NCBI GenBank assembly: GCA_900322135.1
Contig: ONYP01000006.1
Span: 1 to 64,000, forward strand
Reading direction: 5' to 3'
Source of the DNA: an uncultured Prevotellaceae bacterium
GTDB lineage: Bacteria > Bacteroidota > Bacteroidia > Bacteroidales > Muribaculaceae
Length of the DNA: 64,000 nt
The position numbers and the translations under genes were made by a program. Below are positions 45,220-53,762 of this stretch, piece by piece. Position 1 is the stretch's first letter. Every line of letters begins with the position of its first letter. The notes under the pieces are model-generated. The model saw nothing but the letters and a program-made list of their open reading frames with translations, was not told the origin of the DNA and did no database searches.

Positions 45220-45585
45220 TTAGTTGGTAACGGTGAGGTTGCAAACATCCTTGTAGGTCACACCTCCAACGGTGATGGATGCGCTGATGACACATGATCC
45301 TGCGGCTACACCGGAGACCACGCCCTTGCTGGAAACAGTGGCCTTGGTCGTGTCGCTCGAAGCCCAGGTCACCACGCTGTCTTCGGGGAGGACGGCGGCT
45401 TTCAAGGTGACGGTCTTGGACGCTTTCACGGAGGCCTCAGGCGTTTCGATGACCACCATGGCGCTCACTCCACGCATCTCAACGATGGAGACATCTCCGA
45501 GGGCTTTCCTAATGTGATTCTCCTGAAGGAGCTTTCCCATTGACCGCCCAGAGATGGCGTAGATCTTATTAGCCTCAGGGTCCAT
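45220..45585 (-). CDS. Capsid decoration protein with Ig-like (BIG2) domain
   Basis: 121 residues. The N-terminal ~35 residues (GRSMGKLLQENHIRKALGDV) are followed by a bacterial Ig-like domain type 2: VTLKAAVLPEDSVVTWASSD, ATVSSKGVVSGVAAGSCVI. Ig-like domains on phage heads often bind surface sugars or mucus. It starts 2 bp after the capsid stop. Confidence 0.75.
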   Translation of the reverse strand: MDPEANKIYAISGRSMGKLLQENHIRKALGDVSIVEMRGVSAMVVIETPEASVKASKTVTLKAAVLPEDSVVTWASSDTTKATVSSKGVVSGVAAGSCVISASITVGGVTYKDVCNLTVTN

Positions 45586-45587
45586 AG

Positions 45588-47171
45588 TCAGTCAGCGGTG
45601 ATGGCGGTCTTCACACTGGCAAGGCTGCCATATGCGAAGGCCCAAGGCATGTAAACGGGGAAGATAACCTCTTCCTGAGCGATGACGGCGACATAGTTCT
45701 TCAACTTCGTGTCGACATCCTCGGCGAACTCGATGCTCAGCGAGGTGTAGTCAATCAGGTTGGCGGCGTTGATGAAGTCACCAACGAGGTACTTGCCAAC
45801 GGGAATGCTGTTCAGCTCGATGACGGGAACACCGCCGATGTACTTCACGCCGTTGTTGCCAACGACGAGACCCAGGTTGCGGCCAGTGGTGTCCTTCTCT
45901 GCCATGATGGCGTTCACGGTGATGGGGTTCAGCACGATGGCGTTGGGGCTGTACTGGGCATAGTTCATCACAGCGAAGATGGTGTTCACCACATCAGCGC
46001 TGTTGGGATAAGCGATGCTCTTGTAGGCACCGTGGTTGACGGTTGCAGTGGTGTTGGCCACGCTCAGGCTGCTGCTGTAGGCACAACCCTTCAGCAGGAA
46101 CTGACGGTCGTTCATCTTGATGACATCGAAGGTGGTGTTGGCGGCACTCACACCGGTGTTGGCCAGGGTGATCTTCATGCCTTCCATGATGTCGGGCTGG
46201 GCAGCCTTGAACTCGATGATGGTGTCGGCGCCACTGTTGTAGGAAGTGAACGACTCAACGGTACCAGCGGCGAGAGAAACAACGGCAGTGCCGATGATGG
46301 TCTCAACGGGGGTGCAGCCAGTCATGTTGGTCACACCAAGCAGGTTCTCACCGTTGCCGTCACCGAACAGCATGCCCCAGTCCTCAGCGAGGTAGATGCG
46401 GTCAGGCAGGGTGGCAAGCAGCCAAGAGCGCAGGAAGATGCGGCTCTTCAGCATGCGGCGGGACACCTTGAGGTGCGTACCGATGCGGGCGGTGTTGGCG
46501 GTAACCTCCTTCAGCGAGAATGCGCTCTCGGGGAGTTCGCCGTTCTCGGTGACATAACGGATGTTGCGGTCAACACTGGCAACCTGGCCGAAGGTGTAGG
46601 TGGGGTACTGGGGGTCACCCTGCAGCACATTCACCACATCACGCATGTGCAGCTTGGCGGGGTTCCACTTGCTGAAGTAGCGGTGGTCCTGCTGCGAAAT
46701 CAGGTTGTCGCCGGTGTAGTTGGCGGTGTCAAGGCCGTTAGCGGTGATGCTCACGATGTCCTTCAAAGAGAAGCCGTCGAAAGCGCCCGACTTACGGGTG
46801 CGGCCGTCGATGAAGTCCTGGAACTTCTCGCTGTCGAACATGGAGTTCAACTGCTCGTCGAACTTGCTGAGAACCTCCATGCCGTTGGGGCTCTTGTGGG
46901 CTTTCTCAATCACATCCATGCTCTTCTTGAGCATCTCACGCAACTGCTCGTTGTCCTTCACCAGCTGGTCGAACTTGTCAGCGTCGTAGCCCTTGAGCTG
47001 GCCGTTGATCTCGTCGAACTTGGTGTCAACATCTTTCTGGGTCAGCATACCTTCGGTGGCCTTGTTGACGATGTCAGCCATCGCACCGAGAATGCTCTCC
47101 ATGAACTTCTTCTGCTCGGGGTCCTGGATAGCGTCCAGGTTGTACCCGAAGTCTTCTTTCTTTACCTTCAT
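45588..47171 (-). CDS. Major capsid protein, HK97 fold
   Basis: 527 residues. An N-terminal helical delta domain (about 1-130, GAMADIVNKATEGMLTQKDV) probably acts as scaffold and is removed by the protease, followed by the HK97 shell domain: GDNLISQQDH, the E-loop and spine region VSRRMLKSRIFLRSWL, and P-domain text EDWGMLFGDGNGENLLGVTN. Length is normal for this group. It follows the protease gene, in the usual order portal-protease-capsid. Confidence 0.9.
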   Translation of the reverse strand: MKVKKEDFGYNLDAIQDPEQKKFMESILGAMADIVNKATEGMLTQKDVDTKFDEINGQLKGYDADKFDQLVKDNEQLREMLKKSMDVIEKAHKSPNGMEVLSKFDEQLNSMFDSEKFQDFIDGRTRKSGAFDGFSLKDIVSITANGLDTANYTGDNLISQQDHRYFSKWNPAKLHMRDVVNVLQGDPQYPTYTFGQVASVDRNIRYVTENGELPESAFSLKEVTANTARIGTHLKVSRRMLKSRIFLRSWLLATLPDRIYLAEDWGMLFGDGNGENLLGVTNMTGCTPVETIIGTAVVSLAAGTVESFTSYNSGADTIIEFKAAQPDIMEGMKITLANTGVSAANTTFDVIKMNDRQFLLKGCAYSSSLSVANTTATVNHGAYKSIAYPNSADVVNTIFAVMNYAQYSPNAIVLNPITVNAIMAEKDTTGRNLGLVVGNNGVKYIGGVPVIELNSIPVGKYLVGDFINAANLIDYTSLSIEFAEDVDTKLKNYVAVIAQEEVIFPVYMPWAFAYGSLASVKTAITAD

Positions 47172-47193
47172 GAGAATAAAAAAGATTAAATGG

Positions 47194-48249
47194 TTAGTGT
47201 TTCTCGATTACAGCATTGAGGCTACCGAAGAAAGTGCTGCCAGCGGCTTTCTCTCCCTTTTCGCCTTCGTCCTCGGCACGAGTGTCGCCTGACGGCTCGT
47301 CCTCGGACTTCTCGGTGGCGGGAGCGGTTTGCTCTTGCATGATTGTCGATTTGTATACTCGGGAATAGCAGTGCGGACAGAAGGCGAACTCGGCGAGGTC
47401 GGTGATGGATTTCTGCACCATATCCTCGTCAATCTTGCCGTCGCACTTGCTGAGAATGGGTTGGAGAATGGCAAGAACCTCAGCACGCACTTCGGGCTCA
47501 AGTTTCGCAATCTCCTCTGCGACGATGTCTTCACGCAACCACCCGAGGTACATATTGGCACAATCCAATACCTGCTGGGTGAAGGTGCGCTTCTCGGCAT
47601 CATCCCACACAAACTCCTGCCCGCAATGGGGACAGGTAACGATTACCGCGCCCTCAAGCGCCTTGTTAAGCATGTCAAGTCTCATCTCGTATTCCTTTAA
47701 GCGAGCATCCGAGTACCTCATCTTGAGGGCCTCACGGATAAACTCGATGTTTCTGTGAACATCACCCTCGTTGTCATTCTTGATGCCGATAAGGAATGTC
47801 TGCGGGTTGGAGCCCCAGTTGGTCAATGTGGAATACTCCCACATCTTCCACTCAAGCACCTTGCGCCTGTCCTTCTCATCACGCTTGATGGCCTGCACAC
47901 CGATGGAATGCTCAAGAGTGCGCCCTGCAGAGGCGAACAGCTTGTAGTCCTCCAAGGTGTCGCGCCCTATCTGCTTGGCGAGGTTCAGCTGGCCGGTCAT
48001 CACGAGGTTACCGTCCTTCTCCTCGCCCTCCAGGGGCACACCAAGCAGCTGCGTCACATCGTGGTTGAGGAACCACTTCATGCGAGCGATGTTCTCGCCC
48101 AGCGTCTTCGTGAACGAGCCCGGCATTGAGATGTCATTCTGGGAGTCAACAATCCCGATGCCGTTAACGGCAACCGTCACGATGCCTTTGGCCTCGTCCA
48201 AATCATTCGCCTTCGTCTTGTACAGAAGGCGCTGAAAATTCTCCTTCAT
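47194..48249 (-). CDS. Prohead protease (HK97/U35 type) with C-terminal zinc-ribbon-like extension
   Basis: 351 residues; the protease domain is about 1-175, with the catalytic His in KWFLNHDVTQLLGVP and Ser in TLEHSIGVQAI. It removes the capsid delta domain during maturation. The C-terminal half is unusual: CPHCGQEFVWDD (near 205) and CPHCYSRVYKS (near 300) form two CxxC knuckles around ~85 helical residues, suggesting a zinc-binding fold. Overlaps the portal gene by 47 bp. Confidence 0.87.
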   Translation of the reverse strand: MKENFQRLLYKTKANDLDEAKGIVTVAVNGIGIVDSQNDISMPGSFTKTLGENIARMKWFLNHDVTQLLGVPLEGEEKDGNLVMTGQLNLAKQIGRDTLEDYKLFASAGRTLEHSIGVQAIKRDEKDRRKVLEWKMWEYSTLTNWGSNPQTFLIGIKNDNEGDVHRNIEFIREALKMRYSDARLKEYEMRLDMLNKALEGAVIVTCPHCGQEFVWDDAEKRTFTQQVLDCANMYLGWLREDIVAEEIAKLEPEVRAEVLAILQPILSKCDGKIDEDMVQKSITDLAEFAFCPHCYSRVYKSTIMQEQTAPATEKSEDEPSGDTRAEDEGEKGEKAAGSTFFGSLNAVIEKH

Positions 48250-49633
48250 CTTGTTTGGGTGTTTGGTTAGTGAAATTCTTTACTCTCTTTATCTCGTCGG
48301 GGGTCATCTCGCTGATGAGCTTGTCATACAGCGGGTCTTCCACCCGTTCGTAGCCCTGTTGAGCCCGCCAGTCGTTGAGGGTAATCAACGCACTCTCGAA
48401 CTCAATCTTGCAGCGGTCGGTGATGGAGCGGTGAACATCCTGCTCCTCCTTCTTGCCCGCCTGCAGGCAGTCCACATCGCTGAAGTCGGCATCCAGGTAC
48501 AACCCGTCCTTGTCGAGGCCAAGGAAACGCGAGAACTCCTGGCAGAAACGCTGCACCATCGGGATGACTACCGACGAATACACAGCCTTCTCTGCAGCCG
48601 CCTGGTTCGCATAGGTGGACTGGTCCTTTCGCGGAATGAGCACACTCGGGATGCCGTAAAGACCGGCGATAATGATGGCGTCAGCCAGCGTCTCCTCGAA
48701 GGGCTCCAGCTCGGTGATGCTCAGGTTCGTGCGGATGAACTGCAGCTTCACATCACTGATTCCGTATGGGTATTGGCCTTCACCGACACCGTACATCTTG
48801 TCGGTCTCTTCCAGGATCTGCTTCTTCTCGTCCCTGGTCAGCGCCTTGCTGCCCATCTCGTCCTTCTGGTCGGAAACGAGCCAGCCGAGCGCACCACGCT
48901 TGACATAGATGACATTCCTCGCCTCGTATACGGCGATGAGGTTGCTGATGGCCTTGAGCGCGGCATAGAGCCTGCTCTTCGCCTTCAGCGGGTCACCGGT
49001 AATCCAACCAATCACATCATCCTTGTCATGGAAGACGCAATGCGGATCGATGGGCTTGCTGCGGTAGTAGCCGTCGATGTCGTGGCGGTAGCACTTCACG
49101 ACATCCTCGATGTCGGCGATGCCGTAGATGTCGTTGATGAAACGCTGATACTCGATTTGCACCAACGGCGCCTCAAGCGTCACATAGCGGTCACACCACT
49201 GATACAGCACCTCGGCTCCGGCAAAGGCGTCGCTCATCGCGGCCTTGATGTACGAATTGCCCGTGAGCAACTTGTAGGCAAAGTGCTTGAAGATGGTGCG
49301 GTACCAGGTCTCAAAGGCATTAGGCTGGACGAGGATGCGGTTCATCGCCTCGTTGTCCCACACCACGGTGTCGTCCTCAAAACGCTTCAGCAGGTACTTC
49401 GCACCGGCGCAGCGGGTGGCGATGTAGTTGATCGGCCACTGCACCTCGGGGACGGAGTTGTAGAGCGCAATGAAGTTCGCGTTCGCCACATACGGCGTCG
49501 CGGTAATCTTCCGTGCCATCACTTCAAGCCTGCGCTCAAGCTCGATGGCGGTCACCTGACTGGAGACGGTGGTAGCCTCCTCCACAGGAGTTGCGCTCTT
49601 CTTTCGTAGTCCTATGCTTTCGAGAAATCCCAT
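48203..49633 (-). CDS. Portal protein, HK97 family
   Basis: 476 residues forming the twelve-subunit DNA entry ring. The family text is plain: YNSVPEVQWPINYIATRCAG, WYRTIFKHFAYKLLTGNSYI, and LYGIPSVLIPRKDQSTYAN. The ATG at 49633 is preferred because family members begin with a short MGFLESIG-type start; the longer frame has no family resemblance. Its promoter (49656-49690) matches late promoter 1. Confidence 0.9.
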   Translation of the reverse strand: MGFLESIGLRKKSATPVEEATTVSSQVTAIELERRLEVMARKITATPYVANANFIALYNSVPEVQWPINYIATRCAGAKYLLKRFEDDTVVWDNEAMNRILVQPNAFETWYRTIFKHFAYKLLTGNSYIKAAMSDAFAGAEVLYQWCDRYVTLEAPLVQIEYQRFINDIYGIADIEDVVKCYRHDIDGYYRSKPIDPHCVFHDKDDVIGWITGDPLKAKSRLYAALKAISNLIAVYEARNVIYVKRGALGWLVSDQKDEMGSKALTRDEKKQILEETDKMYGVGEGQYPYGISDVKLQFIRTNLSITELEPFEETLADAIIIAGLYGIPSVLIPRKDQSTYANQAAAEKAVYSSVVIPMVQRFCQEFSRFLGLDKDGLYLDADFSDVDCLQAGKKEEQDVHRSITDRCKIEFESALITLNDWRAQQGYERVEDPLYDKLISEMTPDEIKRVKNFTNQTPKQDEGEFSAPSVQDEGE

Positions 49634-49655
49634 GTGCTTGCGATTGATACAAGCA

Positions 49656-49690
49656 CAAAAGTATTTACAAAAAAAGCACGATTCCCAAAA
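49656..49690 (-). promoter_or_regulatory. Late promoter 2 (portal); twin of the baseplate promoter
   Basis: Minus strand TTTTG (49686-49690), 22 bp, then TACTTTTG (49656-49663), giving a ~16-nt leader before the ATG at 49633. A gcttg/caagc pair may form a weak hairpin in the leader. Bases 49634-49792 hold no gene. Confidence 0.7.
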
Positions 49691-49792
49691 CCCCGAAATC
49701 TTGGAAACCCGCAAACGGCCCTGTGAACGAAAAATCACCGCTAACTCACTGATAGTTAACGGTGTTTCATTTTGTTGTGAAAAATGCTCTCG

Positions 49793-50359
49793 TTATGCGT
49801 TATTCAGCACCTTGCGGTTCTGCTCGGTGTTGGGGAATACCATGGCGTATGTTCTCGGGAACTTGAAGCGCTGAGAGCCTATGGGCTTGCAGATGTAACC
49901 CCCGCTCAGCGTGTCCTTGTAGAGGAACTCAACCTCCTCGTACTGGTAACGGCGCTTCTTGATGGCGGCGATTACGGTGTCACCGCTCTTGACAACAGTG
50001 CCGCTACTGAATGTCACCTCACGCTCCTTGAACTGCTCGAAGAAAGCATCGCAGTCGAAGAGTTTGCTCACATCGTCATCTCCATCATACATGGTCACCT
50101 CGTCGATGTCGGTGAGTTCACCAATCTCCATGTGCCACCCGTGTTCGGTTCCGAAAGCATGGTCAAAGGAGTCGTCAATGAGGTTGAGCTCATAGGTGGC
50201 CTTGAGGCAGATGTAGAAGCCCTGGAAGTCCTCGACCTCGATGTAGGTGGAGCACCGGGTCTCTTCGCAGTCCTCATAATCTGGGTCAAAATCGTAATCG
50301 CGGATAATCTCGTTGTACAGGTTCTTGTAGAACTCGGGTGATAAACTTGTAGGTTTCAT
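49793..50359 (-). CDS. Acidic hypothetical phage protein
   Basis: 188 residues, strongly acidic (DYDFDPDYEDCEETRC, DIDEVTMYDGDDDVSK), with a C-terminal beta-type part (FSSGTVVKSGDTVIAAIKK). No family recognised. Located between terminase and portal with its own promoter, it could be a regulator, a DNA-mimic protein or a packaging factor; nothing in the sequence decides this. Confidence 0.65.
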   Translation of the reverse strand: MKPTSLSPEFYKNLYNEIIRDYDFDPDYEDCEETRCSTYIEVEDFQGFYICLKATYELNLIDDSFDHAFGTEHGWHMEIGELTDIDEVTMYDGDDDVSKLFDCDAFFEQFKEREVTFSSGTVVKSGDTVIAAIKKRRYQYEEVEFLYKDTLSGGYICKPIGSQRFKFPRTYAMVFPNTEQNRKVLNNA

Positions 50360-50375
50360 AACTTGTAGGATTTTA

Positions 50376-50414
50376 AATGTTTGACTTCACTTATAGAATT
50401 GCAAAAATTGTACC
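50376..50414 (-). promoter_or_regulatory. Promoter and AAGTCAAACATT leader of the 50359 gene
   Basis: Minus strand GGTACAATTTTTGCAATTCTATAAG matches the 36768-gene promoter in 21 of 25 positions in spirit of layout; the motif is at 50376-50387, 16 nt before the ATG. The -7 box is weak (AATTTTTG). The 50360-50482 gap has no gene. Confidence 0.5.
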
Positions 50415-50482
50415 AGCAGACCCTATTTTGAGGGTATTTTTTCGCCTTAACCTGATTTAACTTGTAAGGTTAGCTTGTAAGG

Positions 50483-52498
50483 TTACATCCCATTGCGGAT
50501 GATGGCACGGGCAGCTCCCGACAATGCGGCACTGGCCACCGCAACCTCGGCGGGCGACTCATCGTTGTAGTCCAGCATGTCGTTGACGAAACGCCCGTAC
50601 TCATGCTCGTTCATCCGCTCGGGGTCGATATGGATGTGGGCACGCACCCAGTCGCTCGTCGCGGCTATCCTCGTCCGGTGGTCGCTGCCCATCTTCACCA
50701 CGGCGACATCGCCCAGGGCGGCTCGGAGCTCCCGCACCATGGGGAAGTATGCCTTCTGGCATTCCACCACATAGCGGTCGGCGGGCATCACTTTCACGGC
50801 GGACACTATCTCGTCGTTGCCCTTGACGGTGCGGCAGCACACATCTGTGAGGTGCCAGCGGTCGCCCACCTTGCCGATACGCACCAGGGAGAACACACCG
50901 CCGAAGTTCGGCAGCACATAGACCATCGTGGTGTCGTACTCGTACTCGGTAGAGGGATTGAAGAACTTGAACTCGCTCTCGTTGTAGAGGCTGCGCTTGC
51001 GTCCCATGGAGAACTCGGTGAACTGGGAACGCAGCAGGTCAACAACGGCATAGCGGAGACAGTCGGAGCAGTGGCCATGCGCCTCATACGACAGCTTGCT
51101 CACGGGATCCTTGACCTTCTGCTTCGCCATTGCCCCGTTCTCGTCCTTCTGCACGGCCTGGTAATCGTCAATGCTCGTGGCACAGGAATTATCAATCTTG
51201 ATAACTACACCAGGGACACGGCCGTCCCACACCGCATTGATGAACTCGCCCGACGCGGACACGCTCGGGTTCTTCTTGCCGATGCAGTCCACCACCTCAA
51301 AGCCTTCCTTCTCCAGCTCGTCAATGACCAGATCGAAGAACGAGCGGTTGTGCTCATCGATGGTGTTCGCAGCCTTGCCCGAGGCATCACCATGCAGATA
51401 CACCCTGTCGGTGTAGCCGATAGTCCTCAAGTATCCGGCAATCACCCTCGCTGCTTTCCTGGCACTGTTGTTCGGGGACTCAATCGGCAGCTCTGCGAAC
51501 TGCGTAACTTGCTGAACATCGTCGGGCTTATACACTTTTTGGAACATCGTCGCCGTGACATACGGCAGCACATTGGAGTCCATGCAGACATGGATGGGCA
51601 ACTCGGGGTTGTATGGGTGGTCACCGCATACCGTCCCACGGTTGAACGAGGCGAAGAACTCGGCGCCGGTGCGGATGTGTCCCCACTCGCCAAGGGCATA
51701 CACCTGGTAATAGTCGGGGTCGTTGATGCGGTCTCGCTCGAAGTTGGCGATAGCCTGGTAATCGTAGTAGCCGTACTTCCCATCAGGGCTGCCCACTACC
51801 CAGAAGTTGTTGAGGTAGGTGGACTGGATGACGATGGTGTCGGGCGCATGTTCCTCAAACTCCCCCGTCTTGGGGTTGAGGATTTGCTTTGCGCTGTTCA
51901 TCCGCACCGACTTCACGGCACTCAGTTCTGTCGGCAAGGTTTCGCCACCGATGGTGACTTCCATCGGGATGTCGTGCCATTCCTCAAGGTCAAACCAGCG
52001 TTTCTTTATCCAGTGCTCCTCGCTGATGGGGTTGAAAGCCGCAATGATCTGCTGCCCTTCCATACCACGCAGACGGAGGCGTATCTGCTTGAAGTCATTC
52101 TCATCGTACTCGCTCAACTCGTCCAGGAACACCCATCGGTAGTTGGAGATGCCCTTGATTTTCTCGGGATCGTCCAGACCGCTGAAGTCAATCCTCGCGC
52201 CGTTGTCGAACACGATGCTGTTCTGCTTGAAGCGGCAGCAGCTTGCCAAGCCTTCTATCTCGTTGATTGCCGACTTGAAGTCAGCATAGATGGTTTTCTC
52301 TATTGATGCGCCGACTTTGCGCATGACGAGGGTGTTCACCCTCAGCGCATGGGTTCTGATGGCGAGCACTTGAGCTGCGCTGTAAGACTTACTGCTTGAT
52401 GAGCCACCATACAGCACGATGTAGCGCACCCGCTTGTCTCGGGTGTACTGCACAAGCCACCAGCCGTTAGGCGACAACAGTTCCTCATCCCACTTCAT
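50483..52498 (-). CDS. terL: Terminase large subunit
   Basis: 671-residue DNA-packaging motor. ATPase: Walker A GGSSSSKS (31-38), Walker B WVFLDE (122-127), coupling motif AFNPIS (~155). Nuclease: acidic residues in CMDSNVLPY (~290) and the YVVECQKAYFPMVREL region. The RNase-H-like C-terminal domain cuts concatemers. Overlaps the small-subunit stop by 14 bp. Confidence 0.93.
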   Translation of the reverse strand: MKWDEELLSPNGWWLVQYTRDKRVRYIVLYGGSSSSKSYSAAQVLAIRTHALRVNTLVMRKVGASIEKTIYADFKSAINEIEGLASCCRFKQNSIVFDNGARIDFSGLDDPEKIKGISNYRWVFLDELSEYDENDFKQIRLRLRGMEGQQIIAAFNPISEEHWIKKRWFDLEEWHDIPMEVTIGGETLPTELSAVKSVRMNSAKQILNPKTGEFEEHAPDTIVIQSTYLNNFWVVGSPDGKYGYYDYQAIANFERDRINDPDYYQVYALGEWGHIRTGAEFFASFNRGTVCGDHPYNPELPIHVCMDSNVLPYVTATMFQKVYKPDDVQQVTQFAELPIESPNNSARKAARVIAGYLRTIGYTDRVYLHGDASGKAANTIDEHNRSFFDLVIDELEKEGFEVVDCIGKKNPSVSASGEFINAVWDGRVPGVVIKIDNSCATSIDDYQAVQKDENGAMAKQKVKDPVSKLSYEAHGHCSDCLRYAVVDLLRSQFTEFSMGRKRSLYNESEFKFFNPSTEYEYDTTMVYVLPNFGGVFSLVRIGKVGDRWHLTDVCCRTVKGNDEIVSAVKVMPADRYVVECQKAYFPMVRELRAALGDVAVVKMGSDHRTRIAATSDWVRAHIHIDPERMNEHEYGRFVNDMLDYNDESPAEVAVASAALSGAARAIIRNGM

Positions 52499-52907
52499 CC
52501 TTCTTGCGCCTGTAAACGGTGTCTTCCTCGTCTTGTGGGAGTTCGTGCCTTATTGTCTCGACATACTCACCGAGGAACTCGGCAAGCAGCTTGATTGAGT
52601 TCGGGTCTGCTTTCCCGATGCAACGGTTAAGGAAGCCGATGGCGATCATCAGCCGTGGTGTCACCTTCTCCGCCATCTCGGGAGGGTAGCCAAGGTTGAT
52701 GACTCGCTGCTTCACCTTATCGGGGTTGAGCTCCACATCAATGACCTGGGCGATGGTGCCGATGAGCGTCTTGTTCTCGGCTTGCACCTGGTTGGATGCC
52801 TCGGCGCCTTTTCGTGCAATCTCTCGTTGCGTTTCCGTTGTGTTGCGGGCAAACCGTCCCATGTTGTCACGGAACTGCTTGCTCTGCTTTGGGTTCTTGT
52901 TCGCCAT
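52485..52907 (-). CDS. terS: Terminase small subunit
   Basis: 140 residues. The basic N-terminus (KNPKQSKQFRDNMGRFARNT), a helical middle and an oligomerisation-type C-terminus (LLAEFLGEYVETIRHE) fit small terminases that recognise the packaging site. The ATG at 52907 is chosen; the longer frame crosses a terminator hairpin. Directly in front of the large subunit. Confidence 0.75.
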   Translation of the reverse strand: MANKNPKQSKQFRDNMGRFARNTTETQREIARKGAEASNQVQAENKTLIGTIAQVIDVELNPDKVKQRVINLGYPPEMAEKVTPRLMIAIGFLNRCIGKADPNSIKLLAEFLGEYVETIRHELPQDEEDTVYRRKKDEVG

Positions 52908-52910
52908 GTC

Positions 52911-52960
52911 GTTGAAAAATAAAGCCGCTGGCTCCGCGATGCGACGCAGACACCAGCGGC
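52911..52960 (-). terminator. Terminator or attenuator in front of the terminase genes
   Basis: 8-bp perfect stem gccgctgg/ccagcggc (52924-52931, 52953-52960) with a 21-base loop; the minus-strand RNA continues tttatttttc. It separates early genes from packaging genes, a fitting place for antitermination control. Confidence 0.75.
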
Positions 52961-52972
52961 AAGTCAAACATT
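52961..52972 (+). repeat. AAGTCAAACATT motif, copy 5
   Basis: Plus-oriented copy just in front of the terminator hairpin and 6 bp from the end of the epimerase gene. Confidence 0.5.
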
Positions 52973-52977
52973 CACTC

Positions 52978-53733
52978 TCACTTCGCGAAAGTCGAGGCAA
53001 GACCTTGCCTGATGTCGCGATAGTGCAAAGGTACGGAATAAATCCCCTCGTCCACCGATTGGGCGAAATTGTCGAGGGGTCGCAACCCGTCCGTATAGCT
53101 CAGGTTGAGGTCTCGGTACTTGGCGACCTCGTCGCAGAACTCACGCACAGTGTTGCTTTGGGGGTTGCGCACATTCACCAGTTGGCGGTTGCAGCCGTAG
53201 GCATAGAGCAGGGCCTCTGCTGCATCCCCGATGTAGGTGAAGTGGCGCACATTACGCCCGCCGTTGTAGATGGTGCACGGACCGTGGAGCAGGTTGTAAA
53301 GCAGAGTTCCTTGTCGTGGCTCCCGGCCATACACATTGTGCAGGCGCACCCCGGTCGCAGACGGGCAGTAGGCTTTCGCGAACTGCTCGTCGAAACGCTT
53401 GCTCATCCCGTACATCGAGGTGGTGTTGCACGCGTTGGCGGTGCTGCTGGACGCATAGACCAGCTTCACGCCGTGCCTGTGGCAGGCAGTGGCCACCGCC
53501 ATGAACGCGTGGATGTTCTCACGCTCGATGTCGTCGAGGCGGTCGTTGAACACGCTCGTCTCGGCGGCGAGATGAAACACCGCATCAATGTCGCCCTGGG
53601 CCAGCAGCGGCTCTATGCGGACGGCATCGCCTCCAGTCTTCGTGTCGATGCGGATGACATCGAAGAGGCCGTTAAGTCGGGTGCAGAGGAACTTCCCGAT
53701 GAAGCCCTCGCTCCCAGTGATGATCGCTTTCAA
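52978..53733 (-). CDS. NAD-dependent epimerase/dehydratase (sugar-nucleotide type)
   Basis: 251-residue extended short-chain dehydrogenase. NAD-binding GSEGFIGKFL (7-16), HLAAETSVF, active-site YGMSK (Tyr and Lys, near 130) and LHNVYGREPR. It probably changes a nucleotide sugar; the phage could use it for a glycan on DNA or virion or for altering the host surface. Behind the MgsA-C-like gene by 29 bp. Confidence 0.88.
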   Translation of the reverse strand: MKAIITGSEGFIGKFLCTRLNGLFDVIRIDTKTGGDAVRIEPLLAQGDIDAVFHLAAETSVFNDRLDDIERENIHAFMAVATACHRHGVKLVYASSSTANACNTTSMYGMSKRFDEQFAKAYCPSATGVRLHNVYGREPRQGTLLYNLLHGPCTIYNGGRNVRHFTYIGDAAEALLYAYGCNRQLVNVRNPQSNTVREFCDEVAKYRDLNLSYTDGLRPLDNFAQSVDEGIYSVPLHYRDIRQGLASTFAK

Positions 53734-53762
53734 TATTCATGATGTGCTGCCGGTCTAAGGGT

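Noticed and set aside
50603..52306. Long plus-strand open frame of 567 codons opposite the terminase gene
   Set aside because: It is a mirror of the terminase coding frame: no family text, no start signal, and strongly biased His/Val/Leu content typical of antisense frames in GC-rich genes.
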